The notes under the pieces are model-generated. The model made no database searches and was not told the DNA's origin. It saw nothing but the letters and a program-made list of their open reading frames with translations. The position numbers and the translations under genes are program-made. From Platerodrilus igneus (Eukaryota > Arthropoda > Insecta > Coleoptera > Lycidae): a DNA stretch of 64,000 bases. The DNA lies in the NCBI GenBank assembly GCA_036346225.1, contig JARFIW010000831.1, positions 2,356,001-2,420,000 of the forward strand. The letters run 5' to 3'. Of this stretch, positions 12,216-24,229 are shown one piece after another. Positions within the stretch are counted from its first letter, which is position 1, and each line of letters starts with the position of its first letter.

Positions 12216-12439
12216 ATGAAATGTTGTTATGGACCAAGAAAAAATTATTATTAGCCGAAAGAAGATACAGACACTTAGGAAGTGCCTGTCAGAGGCGGTG
12301 GCGAAGCTAATGCTTTCACGACTCATGGTTGTACGTCTGAACGACGTGGATCTATCAGCAAGACCTGGCTAGCTGACGGCATCGTCGAGGTGGTACCCTG
12401 GTGTCTCTCGGTGTAAGAAAGTAATGGATATTTGGCCAG

Positions 12440-12690
12440 GGAGATAATCACTGACCATGTGAAAAATATTGAGTAATTTAGTGCTGTCAGAATATCAAGC
12501 ACTGACGTGTAAAGATAACGTACTTGCATGCTGCCAGGATATCAATCACTGACGTGTAAAAATAAAGTAATGAGAGAATAAGTGTGTTTTATCAAGATAT
12601 CAATCGCTGATTTGTGTAATGATTGGTTTAATTAGCGTAACTTCGACATTGTGTCATACTACACGACGCTTGGATATCAGTCGCAGCATA
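12440..12690. repeat. Short tandem repeat, ATATCAATCACTGACGTGTAAA type
   Basis: Related 20-bp blocks near 12441, 12490, 12539, 12596 and 12671, spaced about 50-75 bp. The core is ATATCAATCACTGACGTG and degrades toward the right. No coding function is evident. Confidence 0.55.
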
Positions 12691-12887
12691 TCGGTAGAAC
12701 TGGTCCTTGGACTAACTTCCTGATCGATTTGGAGCTGCCTGTATATGCTTTCTCTTTATATGGGAGGCGTGGCTATCGTGATCAAGGAAACTGAATAAAG
12801 TTTGTGCCTCTTACACGTGGAGTAAGCAGAGCAAATGGAAACAAGTTTTGAGTCGTACTTGCAGAACACAATCAATTTAATTTTGTT

Positions 12888-13545
12888 TGAGAGTTCTTAC
12901 AACACTATTCCAAGCAAGGTAGGGATCTTTAACGTGCGTGACAACACGCACACACGGAATCTACATTTTACCTCTCATCCTAAGGAGGGCGTATTCTTTT
13001 GTGAAAAATGCTCTCCTAATATTTTCCAACCGGTCGGTCCGTGTCGGGAATTGAACCCGAGGCTATGGGATCGGCAATCATATGCAAACCTGTCTGAGCC
13101 GCCGTATGGTTGTTCTAAGCCTGCATTTGTTTTTTTCCAATGCTCCACCCGAAGGTACTACATAGGTCAGGAAGTGTTTTTTTTATTCTGGAATTTTTGA
13201 ATCTTGCCGAGCTCTTGCTGTTCCAAGCAAGGTAGGGATCTTTAACGTGCGTGACAACACCCACACACGGGACCTACATTTTACCTATCATTCAAACCAA
13301 TGCGTATTTTTGTGAAAAATGCTCTAACATTTTTCAAGCGGTTCGTGTCGGGAATCAAATCTGCGACTTTGGGATCAGAAGTTATACGTTAACCTATCTG
13401 ATCCACGGAACCGCCTAGTTGTTCCATCCCCTAGATTTGACTTTCCAATGTTTCACCCGAAGGTACTACATTGGCCAGGAAGCGAGTGTTTTTACCTGGA
13501 AATTTTTTATTTTGCCGAAACCTTTCTATTCTTAGCAAGGTAGGT
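12888..13545 (-). mobile_element. Old head-to-tail SINE array (three units)
   Basis: Three reverse-oriented SINE copies in tandem: a unit without its 3' end (about 12888-13106), a full unit (about 13134-13418) and a unit without its head (about 13435-13545). The linkers GGTTGTTCTAAGCCTGC and AGTTGTTCCATCCCCTAG resemble each other and the flank of the fragment at 11829. The middle unit retains a recognisable head ending CACGGAACCGCC. The copies are more diverged than those at 60-61 kb, so the array is older. Confidence 0.8.
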
Positions 13546-13681
13546 CGACAATAAACAATATCCAATCTTTAATAAATGTTATCTTCAGATACAGTATATT
13601 ACAAAATTTTATAAAAACTTCGAGCGTTGTAGGATTTATTTTATCTTTGCATATCTAACTTAACCAATTTTCTACTTTACG

Positions 13682-13836
13682 ATAACACATTCAATCCTAA
13701 TCAACCTCCTTAGAGACCTAACGACCTCGTGCTTGCGAATTTCCCTATCGCTGCCTGTTTCCCTAGCCTCAGTGGCTCCTCGACGTATCATGTCGTGTAG
13801 CTCCTCAGTTTTCTCTGGATTATCCGATGGAAAGAA
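13682..13836 (-). other. Unidentified charged open frame
   Basis: About 51 codons, ending at a TAG at 13682-13684, with charged, coding-like composition (FFPSDNPEKTEELHDM, then RRGATEARETGSDREIRKHE). No start is recognisable and no family is assigned. It may be a fragment of a transposable-element protein. Confidence 0.25.
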
Positions 13837-13899
13837 CCTTTCTAACAAGAACCCTATCTACAGCGCGTTTGTTTTACGTTTGCGTTATTAATTGCATCT

Positions 13900-14585
13900 T
13901 CGTCGTATAGTGGGAGTAAGCGAATGTGCAACTTACGTCAATTTGTGGATAAGCTTCTGAATTAAACTTTTTTGAAAAATTAATGCCATCAATCGGAGAA
14001 ACAAGAAATTTCAAACGAAAAATGTGTATATAGTTTCTAAGATTATTATTGAGAGTTAAGAATTTTTGAAAAATTCGCCATTTTGTTAATGCTATCTCAT
14101 CACAGCTAGAGGGGCGATAAGTGCGTATCGCATGTGTTTGACGTAAAGGCGTTCCTAGTACCGGTCTAACTAAAAATTTTTTTTAAAAAAATCAATTTTG
14201 ATAAAACACTTCAAACTGAAGGTTTCGTATATCTTTAATGCCAAAATAACTTTTTGAATATTAATAATCGAAACATCGTGTTTTATTTTATGAAATTCTT
14301 GACTTTATCCAATATTTTCCTTTTATTTTTATAAATTTTTCCAAATTAATTTATAAGTATGAGATATTATTTTTGTAATGGTACTTTATAAGCTCTGCAG
14401 GTTGAAAAAATGATAAAAATATATTTTGCAAAATATAAAGCTTCAAGGTGTGTAATTTTCTACTGATCGTTTTCTTTCACAAATTCTTCAACTTTGACAA
14501 ATTTTTAAATTAAAATAAGGAAATATAAATACTGATGGTATTTCTTCAATTTCACTTATCTTACTAGCAAATCTTTATTGATTTA
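13900..14585. other. AT-rich non-coding DNA
   Basis: No gene, repeat array or element terminus was recognised on either strand. Confidence 0.5.
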
Positions 14586-14589
14586 TTTT

Positions 14590-15770
14590 GCCTGAAAGTT
14601 GTATAAATCAGGCATCTGTTCCTACTGCTGTACCGATATTTGAATCGTTTAATATGCTTTTGGCTTCTGATTTTAAAATCGTTGCTCCTTTTTCATCTCA
14701 ACGCCTGCTTCTATTTTTAAATGCTTCAACCACCGCATATTTTAACCTGTTTACCTTTTCTTCGCCGCTATATAAATGCTTCATAAATTATTATTTGTAC
14801 TTATTTTTTTCTTACTAACGATCATTTATCTTTCAACTCTGTATACCTTTCACTAATCCATTTTTTCGTGATTGCCGTACATTTTCTGTTTATTCTATTT
14901 CGAAATTGTTGAAACATAATACTTTGAAATTCATCTTTAGAATTCTTATATTTCTTATGTTCCTCCTATATATTCTCTTTTATCCAAAGTTTTTCACCTA
15001 CTCGTTTTGGTTCTAAGTTTATTTCTCGTGATACATAATTTTCTTTTGTAATAGTTATCCACTACTCTCTACTCTCACACATTTTCCGTATTTCCTGTGC
15101 TATTAAGGTCATTTGCAATGTGGTCGAACATGCTTTTTCCTCATTTTCTTATACTTTCTCTAAATTTCACGTTTTTTATCTAGATCATTTTGTCAAGTTT
15201 CTAAAATTTAATTGAAATTTCTTCATAACAAGTCGTAATCATTATTTAATATGTATTTTTATTTCCTGTTTTTCAATATATTTATTCGTCTGTTGCGATT
15301 TTTAAAAAGAGTATTTGCAGTTCCCAGCTTATACTTTGTGCTGAATGCCACTATCATTTCGTTTTCCCAATCTTGTGTTTCTACAGTTAGAATTTTTTTC
15401 TGTTTACAATCTTTAATTATTATTAAATTTTCGTCTCATATGTCGATTCTTCTATTTCTCTACAAACATGCTCTACTTCTTTAACGTTAGGAAGGTGTAA
15501 GCATGCAGACATATTAAGTAGTTTGAATTGGCTATAATTAAAATAATCCGATCACTTTGTTGTTAATAAAGATTTATCTGTTGTCTTATCTTTCTGTTCA
15601 TTACAAATCATGCTTCTCCTTGTCCTTAACTGGATGCTGTAGGTATTATCCCACAGTTCTATTGTCAAAATTGTTTTTCTTCTTTAAATTTCGCATTTAT
15701 ACCCACAATATCTGTTTCTATGCTGCTACATGTCGTTTCAAATTTTCTAATCTATCACCTTTATTTAAAC
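14590..15770 (-). pseudogene. Degenerate LINE endonuclease-RT relic
   Basis: On the minus strand, broken frames yield pieces that fit the endonuclease to pre-RT region of a craniofacial-like LINE: ANTLFKNRNRRI (endonuclease C-terminal half), EEHKKYKNSKDE, INRKCTAITKKWISERYTE (the RRKYKN/RKCRxAKEKW linker) and YSGEEKVNR. Stops occur throughout. It differs clearly from the LINE at 0.1, 37 and 59 kb, so it would be a second, older family. The match is by pattern only. Confidence 0.45.
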
Positions 15771-15812
15771 TCCTAACATTGCACGCGTTAGAGATTTTAC
15801 TTGTATATCTTT

Positions 15813-16952
15813 TAAGAATGACGATACCCGATAATTTTCGTACCCGGGTACCCGAAATTAATACCCGGGATTTACCCGATACCCGATAATTACCCGAAAC
15901 CCGATAATTACCCGGTACCCAATAATTACCCAATGTCAGATAAATACCTGATAATTACCCGGTAATTACTCGATACCCAATAATTACCCGTTATCCAAAA
16001 ATTACCAGTTAAACGTAAATGTAAATTCTTTTTTGTATATTGTTTGCCTGTGCATAACATAGAACTCATAATGTCGTATAGACATAGACTTAACATTAAA
16101 AATAAAACTGTATTACACATTTTTATTTATATTTTATTTTTGTATTTAATTAATGTAATCATAATTTCTATTAACAAATATAATGGCTTCCGATGTTTCG
16201 GGACTAAGCCGAGCTCAGTGTTCCGATATTATACGCCCAACTGCAGAAAAGCGTCTTTCACTTGCCACAGATGTGCTGGAATTGCCAAATATTTCATTGA
16301 CAAAACGGCCACACTGGGGTATTTTGTTTTGTGGTCCTTCCACCACTTTAGTGGGTCCTTACTAGGAGCTGAAGTTGGTTCCCTCAAAAATAAATCGTAT
16401 TCGTGCATGGTTGCTTCATTTTGGTTATGATTACAATGATAATCCGGCCCTGAAATGGTAATTAAATATTAATTGTATAAAAGGGCTGTACTTTTTAAAC
16501 GATTTTGTTTAAACGTTTAACTCAACCGCAGTTAATAAAATATCATCATTTTTCACTAGTGTTCAAAGTGCATATAAAATAAATCACGTAGGTGCGTACT
16601 TAAACATTCTTTGTTACGTTCTTATTATAAAGTAAAAACTAAAAAAGCACTAGGCATTTCATTTCATTTATCGGGTATCGGGTATTTGTCGGGTTTCAGG
16701 TATTTATCAGGTAACGGGTAGTTAGCGGGTATCGAGTATTAATCGGGTTTCGGGTATTTATCGGGTATCGGGTAGTTAGCGGGTATCGTGTATTTAGCGG
16801 GTTTCAGGTATTTAGCGGGTATCGGGTATTTATCGGGTTTCGGGTATTTAACGGGTATCGGGTATTTATCGGGTATCGGGTATCAAAATTCATCCCGGGT
16901 ATTGCGTTATCGGGTACGTACCCGGATACCCGGATACCCGTCGTCATTCCTA
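15813..16952. mobile_element. hAT-like element with repeat-built arms
   Basis: A 1140-bp insertion flanked by the exact 8-bp repeat ATATCTTT (15805-15812 and 16953-16960), the TSD length of hAT transposons. The termini are inverted: TAAGAATGACGA on the left and, read on the other strand, TAGGAATGACGA on the right. The left arm (about 15824-16010) is a tract of ACCCGATAATTACCCGAAACCC-type units; the right arm (about 16670-16940) is the same sequence family in inverse orientation (CGGGTATCGGGTATTTATCGG). Subterminal repeats of this sort bind hAT transposases in known elements. The 660-bp interior has one 60-codon frame (16183-16365) not recognised as transposase, so the element is probably non-autonomous. 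Confidence 0.7.
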
Positions 16953-17339
16953 ATATCTTTTGATAACCCCCTTCTAGTAGTACCCATCTGGAGATCCTAA
17001 CGAAGAACGAGTTTATCTTGGGAATATTTCAGTAAAAAGAATGCCATCATAATTTGCAAAGTTGTGTTTTGTGGGATATCCATAAGGATTTTAATGCAGT
17101 GATTTCCTGTTGTTTTGTGGAATCTCATGTCGTTGAACGAACTAGTGGTGTCGTATTCATGGGCTATGTCTGACCCTAAGATAAGAGAGTACTAGAATTC
17201 TATATGTTGCTCTTGTAGTTACTCTTGGCTTTTGATGACGAAATTTTAACTCGGAATTTCCTTGGTCGGACGATTACAATCCTGCGACGTTAAGCGATGA
17301 CATCACCGAGTCTACATGGAATAATTCCTGAACAAAAAT

Positions 17340-17640
17340 GGCACATAGTTGTTTAAAAGCGATTCTTCTTGCCGCTTGCTATATCCTTTATGGCGTAATC
17401 ACTTTCATGTTACTATCAAAAAGGAACTCCTGTTAACTGAACGCTTTCTGTACATAATCGATTTTAAATCAGTAACTAAAATGGCACTAGCTGTTTAAGA
17501 ACTTGCTCTTGTTGACGTTAGCTATTTACATCTTGGCACAATCATGTGCAACATTATCAAACAGTACGAAGTGTTCATTCACTTACTCCTTCTGTCTAAA
17601 AGAGACTGTGGCTTGTTACCCAAAATTTTTCATACTTATT
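17340..17640. repeat. Imperfect tandem repeat within copy A
   Basis: Two diverged units of about 135 bp (ATGGCACATAGTTGTTTAA near 17339 and ATGGCACTAGCTGTTTAAG near 17481), each followed by a CTTG(C/A)-GCTAT block and then by ATTATCAAACAG or TTACTATCAAAAAG. They lie in the 540-bp stretch missing from copy B. Confidence 0.5.
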
Positions 17641-17921
17641 AATCTGTGCCGTTTGGTGGTGCTTGGCAATGTTAATCAATCGAAATATCTTTTAATATTT
17701 TTGGAAGTTGCTGAAAGTGGACTTGCTTAACTATCGTATCGCGACGCGTAGGAGCGCATGTTCATAGAGTACAGAGGGTTTCTCAGTGTAGTCTTTTTGT
17801 TTCTGGTATTCACTATCAGTTATTTATAATGATTGAACTCGACCTAGCAAAGAAAACGCAACAAATTTGGAAAAAATGCCTTTCTTTCATTGCATAGTCT
17901 TCCTATAGCTCGATAAACTTT

Positions 17922-19425
17922 TGTAATAGTATATTTACTTACCGCGTGAGGGTATCCAATTAACAATAAATAATAAATGGCAGGACCTCTAGCACTATCG
18001 TACCCTCACGTTTCGGGACATTGCCTCGCAAGCTGCAGCAGTCGGTGAGAGGAGGGGTTCATTAAACAAACACACTAAGACGAAATTCCGATTGTTTTAT
18101 TAAATGGGCTACTAACTAAAACTTCACCTAATTACATATGCATACAAAAATATACAGTAATTAACATTATTTACAATAGGGCGCCACCATGGGAATTAAA
18201 CGGCCCATGGACCAATCGCGGTAATAGCTCTCGTCGCACTTTGTTCGTGGGCGATGAACCAAGATTGCAGGACAGAAAATAAATCACTTCACAGGGGCTA
18301 ATCTTTTAAAGTTTCCGGCTAGCACAAACACAACTTAACTAAACAACACTAAAATCCTTATTTTATGAATATTAATAACAGTTCTGAGTGAAACCACCCC
18401 CAATACAATAATTAATTAATTCTACCGTCGTCTACTTAACTTGCATATAGCGACGACCCTCCTTTAACCCCGGGGTCATCAACACCAGGAAAAATACGAC
18501 CTTCTCAAGGGTCAAATAGTACAGTAACGTGACTCCTGCCCTGAGCTTTGCATACTCAGGTAATCTCGTGGCTTAGTGATTAACGGCCTCTGACACCGTC
18601 GAAACACAATATAATAGGAGATCCTTCTAAAGTGATGCGGTCTCTAAAACAATAATCTAACGGATCAATTTACTTGAACTGAGCTTTAACCCGGAATTGT
18701 ATTTTATGGAAGTCGACAAGTACTGTATTTAAACAAATAACTGACTTATGCTGCATAACACAGCCTTGAGTTCATGGTAATACCACATATACTAATTACT
18801 TACTCAGAAAAATAACTAACTTAGAACATAACGGCACGCACTTGAATTCAGAGAAATAAAACACTTCACTCAATCGTGCAAATAACCGCCAGCTTTAAAC
18901 TCTAACGCGTCTGGAAATAAACAACCCCCATTACACCCGGCTGGCATCTTTATATACAATTAAGTTAATTGAAAAATAACCCCTTGCCTAGCTCTCATAC
19001 TTGACTTAGGATACGCCGGTCGTAAATCTTTAAGATTAATTAAACTGCCAATTGTAGCCACACAAGTAGATCTCGGGACTATTTTTTAGTTGAGTACTCC
19101 GCTAATTGAAAAATTCCTTCCCACCACCCAGACATAAATAGGGTCCTAGAACATGATTGACATCTAATCATAGATAGCAACTAATCTGACATGTTTAGTG
19201 CCTTTCAAGTAAAATGCCTTTAGAAAAATTAATTAACTCTTGGATTATATCTTCCTGGAACTTTGCTAGGACGCTACTTGGGTAATCTTGCAACCGTTTA
19301 CAATTGCAGACATACTTATGCTACAAAACCTTCATTCTAATAATTAGAATGCTAAAATTATGCTAGAAAATAACTGTTTTTAGAAATAATAGAACTATTA
19401 GAGCGTCATAAAACAGTATGTTACA
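17922..19425. mobile_element. Putative solo LTR (1.5 kb) in copy A
   Basis: A segment present in A and absent from the matching point of B (AAACTTTTCCCAAC near 28580). It starts TGTAATAG and ends GTTACA, and is flanked by CTTT on both sides (17918-17921 and 19426-19429), as for an LTR element with a 4-bp TSD. No open frame or internal retroviral-type domain is seen. The alternative reading is a 6-bp TSD (ACTTTT) around a GTAA...TTAC element. It interrupts the C-terminal end of the mariner relic. Confidence 0.55.
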
Positions 19426-19439
19426 CTTTTCCCAACAAT

Positions 19440-20180
19440 CTTCAGTAGCTTCTATACTTTTTTATAGTGAGAATTGTTGAATCTCTTAAAATAGCCATCT
19501 GCCGCACTCTCCACTTCATCAGTGTTGGCAAATCTTTTACCACCGAGCTTTTTCCAAGTTTGGAAATAGAAAATAATCCAAGGGGGCTAAATCTGGCGAA
19601 TGTGGTGCGTGAGAGCAATTTGAACTTTAGATTTTGGGCCATCGTGATAACTGCTGCATTATTGCAATGAAACACAATTTTCTTTTTCGCCAAATTTCAT
19701 TACTCGAACGCTGCAAGGAGTTCTCATAATACTAGCGGTTGCGTGTATTTTGTTTTTGAAGATAATCAATGAAAATTATTCCATGCGCATTCCAAAAAAC
19801 TGACAGCATAATCTTGTCTGCAGATGGACTGTCTTCGCCTTATTTGGAACTCATTCTCCTCTTTCAGTTCATTGTTTTGACTGTTCCTTCGTTTCATGTG
19901 TAAAGTGATGAATCCACGGTTATGAATTGACGCAAAAACTCGACTTTATTGCTGTGAAACTTCGCCAAACACTCTATTGAAATATCCTCAGAACGTTATT
20001 TTTGCTCCATCGCGACACCCATCTTGCGTATGGCTTTTTCATGTTAAAATTTTCAATTAATATGCGATGTACAACACTTGTCTACTGTCTCACGCATTTC
20101 AGTCGACGGTCATCCAATACCATTTTGTGGGTTTTTCAACAGTTCTGGTGTCGACACACGATTTGGTCGACCCCTGCGAA
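19440..20180 (-). pseudogene. mariner transposase relic, copy A
   Basis: Minus-strand remains of a Tc1/mariner transposase. Readable pieces include FWNAHGIIFIDYLQK, FHCNNAAV (the second catalytic Asp, normally in HQDNA, appears as HCNNA), FARFSPLGLFSISKLGK (normally YSPDLAPSDYxLFxxLKK; both Asp replaced) and the N-terminal RRGRPNRVST. Stops and shifts are frequent. The same relic with partly different lesions is at 28612-29345. Confidence 0.7.
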
Positions 20181-21707
20181 GTTCGTTTTGGCAGCTCGTA
20201 TGGCTTATTTTAAACGCTGCAACTCAGATAAAGAGGAACCAGATTTTCATAAAGTGGAATGAATCTACGTTTGATATTGATTGGATTGAAAGCTTTCATA
20301 TGACATTATTGTATCACATCACAATAACCAATTTTTTCCATGTTGACATATTGCGATCGTTCTTTGTTGACTGTTAGACAAATATTAAACAAAGTAGCGT
20401 CGTCAAACTTTAAACTTAAACTTTATAAGGTTGGCACTTGCTACCATAATCACTTTTTCATACAACTACCATATAAACAACAGGTCGGATACTTTTCGGA
20501 CAATCATCGTACGAGACGTCCGTTACAGGTGGAATTCTCCTTGTAATTAACCACGAGACTTATTTCTGCAACTTTTAAAACTTCAACGACAGCTAAGAAA
20601 ACGTGTTAGTAAAGAACATGCGATAAGAGGCTCAATTTTACGCGAAAACCGTTGAATACATCGTTTCACAAGTAATTACGGAGAGTTTGAAACACTTAAT
20701 GGTGGAGCGAATAAAGCAAATGATGTTGAAAATGTGGGGTATTGTAATGATACTAAATTCAAGTTTTATTACTTCGGATAAAAGAACTTTAAGGTCTTAT
20801 TTATTTTTGCACGTTGTTTTATCGCTGTCGTAACCTATAAAGTCTGGTATATATCACAGTTATAGCATTTTTAGGTTCTATATAGTTCTCCACAAATATG
20901 GAATTAAATGCAAAAACAGGCGTCATAAGTCATCATTATACTTTTATTGTTCACAAACAAGCATTAGTTGAGGGCGTTCATGCATGTATAATAAATATAA
21001 TAACAGTAACATTTCTCTTAGGACATCGTTGTAAAAATAGAGCGAATAAATGAAATTCGTCTGCTTAAGGGTGTATGAGCATTGCAGTTGATTTGCGCGT
21101 ATGAATAAATATAAAGCTTCAACAATACTTTATCTTCATTTTTCGTATTCTAAGTCAAAGGTCTTGCTTTCTTTTTTTCTTGTCGTCTATGCCAACTAAA
21201 TTGCAGAATGCTTAAATAAAGAACAACTCTGCCCTGCAGAATTACGGTTATTGAGCCTTCTTTTGGTGAGATTTTTCTTTATTATTTGCCCAGCTTAACA
21301 TGTAAAGGTTTTATCGATGAAATACCCTTTGCATTTCCATTACGAGGGCTATTTCTTTCGCTAGACGCTATTAAAATCGTAAAGTTGAGTATATGATATC
21401 GCATAAATCAATTTATCAGTATTCACAATTTCATGTGGTTGTCAGGTAGTTTTGCACCTGTCGAAAACGCAGAAGTTTTTAAAATTATGAAAAGGTGTAA
21501 GAAATACAACTTTCTGCATAGAAGTCCACAAAAGATAAAAAGGTATCACTGCTTCTGATGCTTCGTATGAAATGGGTGATTTGTTGCTTTGAACTATGGT
21601 TCTTATGAAGGTTTTGGCATTGCTTTAGTGACATGAATTATAAATACTCCAATGCTGTGCTGTATAACCCTCACTGTCCATATTGAAGATTGATTTTCTA
21701 AAATAGT
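20180..21707. other. Non-coding part of duplication A
   Basis: No gene was recognised. The stretch matches about 29345-30770 of copy B closely, with scattered small indels. Confidence 0.6.
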
Positions 21708-22261
21708 TGACGTAAGTAGGAGGAATACAGGGTTTCTGGGCCCTCGTTTCCACCAGAATCGCGCATTTCCACACTCATCTGGACCAATTTACATCTAAAT
21801 TCCCTTAAAACGGAAATGAGGAGAATCCCTCATTTCCACACTCATCTGGACCAAATAGTTTTCTTCGACTAACCATTTTTACCCACGAGATAAATATATC
21901 TTGCATTTTCATTTTAGCATCCTCATTTGCTCTATAAGCAATCCTATCAAATAGTTTTCATCTACTAGCCATTGCATCTTTCGAGATAAACTTATCTTGT
22001 TTGGTATCAATTAATATTAGATTTTTCTCAGCTACCCAAATCTCTAGGAATTTTTAGATTGCATCATCCCCCAGGGAGCTACCCTCATTTTAAGATTTTT
22101 CGCTGCTAGCGATTTCTGACCGTCCTTATAAATTTTTTAGACATACGACCCCTCAAACTGACCTAGAATTTTACGCAGAATTTGAATCTGCAAACACATT
22201 TAAAATGGTTGTGGGTGCATTAATGGCAAAGTTCCTCGAATTTATCTCCATCAGAATAGGG

Positions 22262-22345
22262 TTAAATTGCCTCGTAGGATGAAATTGCCTCATAGGGTGA
22301 AATTGCCTCATAGGGTGAAATTGTCTCATAAGGTGAAAGTGTCTC
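22262..22345. repeat. 18-bp tandem repeat in the centre of the foldback-like element
   Basis: About five units of GAAATTGCCTCATAGGGT, increasingly diverged to the right. Confidence 0.8.
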
Positions 22346-22347
22346 CC

Positions 22348-22406
22348 TCCGACCTAGGTCGGATTTAATCCGACCTAGATCGGATTTTAATCCGACCTAG
22401 GTCGGA
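22348..22406. repeat. Three palindromes, TCCGACCTAGGTCGGA type
   Basis: 16-bp perfect palindromes at 22348-22363 and 22391-22406 and a one-mismatch version (TCCGACCTAGATCGGA) at 22369-22384. They are evenly spaced 21-22 bp apart, about two helical turns. Confidence 0.9.
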
Positions 22407-24229
22407 TAGCAAAACTGTTCCTAATCAAGAGAATGTAATTTTCTAATGCACGACATTGAAATATATTTCTTGTATTTCTCAAACATATAGTCAATAATAA
22501 AGAGAAAGGTCTACGCTGCTTTCACTTCTACTTCACATAATTGTAAAGCAATTGGTTTTGAAAGCGAAATGTATTTTCCAAAGTACATATTTAGCATTGA
22601 GCATATAATTATTTGTGACGTACTTAGTAATTAGGAAAATATTAAACCAGAAATTGATAACTGTTTAAAATTTTAAAAAGCAGTGGTTTTGAATATTCTA
22701 AAAACAGTGCATTACTGTTTGAAAATGGTTTTAAATATTAAACACTTATGGCTTATAAAGAACTCATTACTAAAAATCCCCGCGGTTTTGGATTTCTCAG
22801 GAAATGGTTGTTTAAAGCATATGTCATAGATGAGCGAAAAATTCGGAGGTTTGGAGCCTTTAAAATTGAAACTTTGTAAGGGGTGGTCGGATTTTAAAAT
22901 GTGTTTGCAGATTCGAATTCTACGTAAAATTCTAGGTTAGTTTGATGTGTCGTAGATGTTATTTTTTAATTATCGTGTGTCGTAAGGGCCTATAAGAACA
23001 ATGGATGTGATGGTCAAACACTGTAGACGGCAATAAATACTACGCTTCCAAAACACTAATTTATTTCAGCAATGTTGGCAAGTAGGCGTCCAGTACAATA
23101 CAAATTGACAATTAATATTGGTAAAATTTGGTGTTCAGGACTTTTTTCAAAGGTTCAAGCCCTTTTAACAGCCACAAAATGCTCCACATTTACAGAAATC
23201 CTCAATTAAAATTAATGCCAGATGCATCAATCATTTTTCTTTCGACATAACTTGACATTGCTTTTTTTCATATCAAGGCTAACTAACTTTTTTTAGTATT
23301 ACCAGTAACTGCTAAAAGGACCTGATCCTATTTATAAAACTAAACAAATATCGTGGTTTACCAACAGTATGTCTAAAAAATTTATAAGGACGGTCAGAAA
23401 TCGCTAGCAGCGAAAAATCTTAAAATGAGGGTAGCTCCCTGGGGGATGATGCAATCTAAAAAATTCCTAGAGATTTGGGTAGCTGAGAAAAATCTAATAT
23501 TAATTGATACCAAACAAGATAGGTTTATCTCGAAAGATGCAATGGCTAGTCGATGAAAACTATTTGTTAGGTTTGCTTATAGAGCAAATGAGGATGCTAA
23601 GATGAAAATGTAAGATATATTTATCTCGCGGGTAAAAATGGTTAGTCGAAAAAAACTATTTGGTCCAGATGAGTGTGGAAATGAGGGATTCTGGTGGAAT
23701 CAATTGATTCCAAACGAGATAGGTTTATCTCGAAAGATGAAAAATGGTTAGCCGAAGAAAACTTTTTGGTCCAGATGAGTGTGGAAATGAGGGATTCTCC
23801 TCATTTCCGCCTTATGGCAATTTACATGTAAATTGGTCCAGATGAGTGTGGAAATGAGGGATTCTGGTGAAAATGGGGACCCAGAAACCCTGTATTCCTC
23901 CTACTGACGTACTTATACTCGGTAGTTTACACGGACAATTGTACAGGAGAATACTGATATCTGTTTCACAGAAATATTTGGACATGTTGAGGCTAAACCC
24001 AAGAGAAATGATTATTGAAATACCAGAAAGCAGAGAATGGTTTAAACAGTTGTCTTTTTTGACAAACGTGTACTATTCAATACGTAGAAACGATTGTAAC
24101 TACTACTTTTTGCAATTCATAAAAAATGATTCACATTGACAACTCAGAAAGATGAGAAACGGTAATAGTACCGTGTTTTATTGGTTTGTCTAACTAAAAA
24201 CTTTGCTCAGACAGTATCGTTTAATACAG

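Larger units (their letters stand above)
21715..23904. mobile_element. Long-inverted-repeat (foldback-like) transposon
   Basis: A 2190-bp insertion in A; copy B keeps the empty site (ATAGCTGACGTACTTATAC near 30757). It is flanked by TGACGTA (21708-21714 and 23905-23911; 6-8 bp depending on the boundary base). The termini are inverted: GTAGGAGGAATACAGGG on both ends. The inverted arms continue for about 490 bp (21716-22205 against 23378-23904 plus 22895-22960, the right arm being split by about 415 bp of unrelated sequence). The subterminal block CCCTCATTTCCACACTCATC recurs twice on the left and three times, inverted, on the right. The centre has 18-bp repeats and three 16-bp palindromes. No transposase is visible, so it is non-autonomous. 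Confidence 0.75.

Noticed and set aside
16183..16365. 60-codon frame as a host exon
   Set aside because: It lies inside a transposon bounded by an 8-bp TSD and has no convincing splice sites or known motif.
15824..16940. CRISPR-like repeats
   Set aside because: The units lack unique spacers of constant length, occur in opposite orientation on the two arms and lie in a eukaryotic transposon.
16788..17000. Open frame with GYLSG-type peptide repeats
   Set aside because: Translation of the CGGGTAT minisatellite arm of the hAT-like element.
20002..20546. Plus-strand frames repeated at 29181-29658
   Set aside because: Antisense to or flanking the mariner relics; the repetition is due to the segmental duplication.
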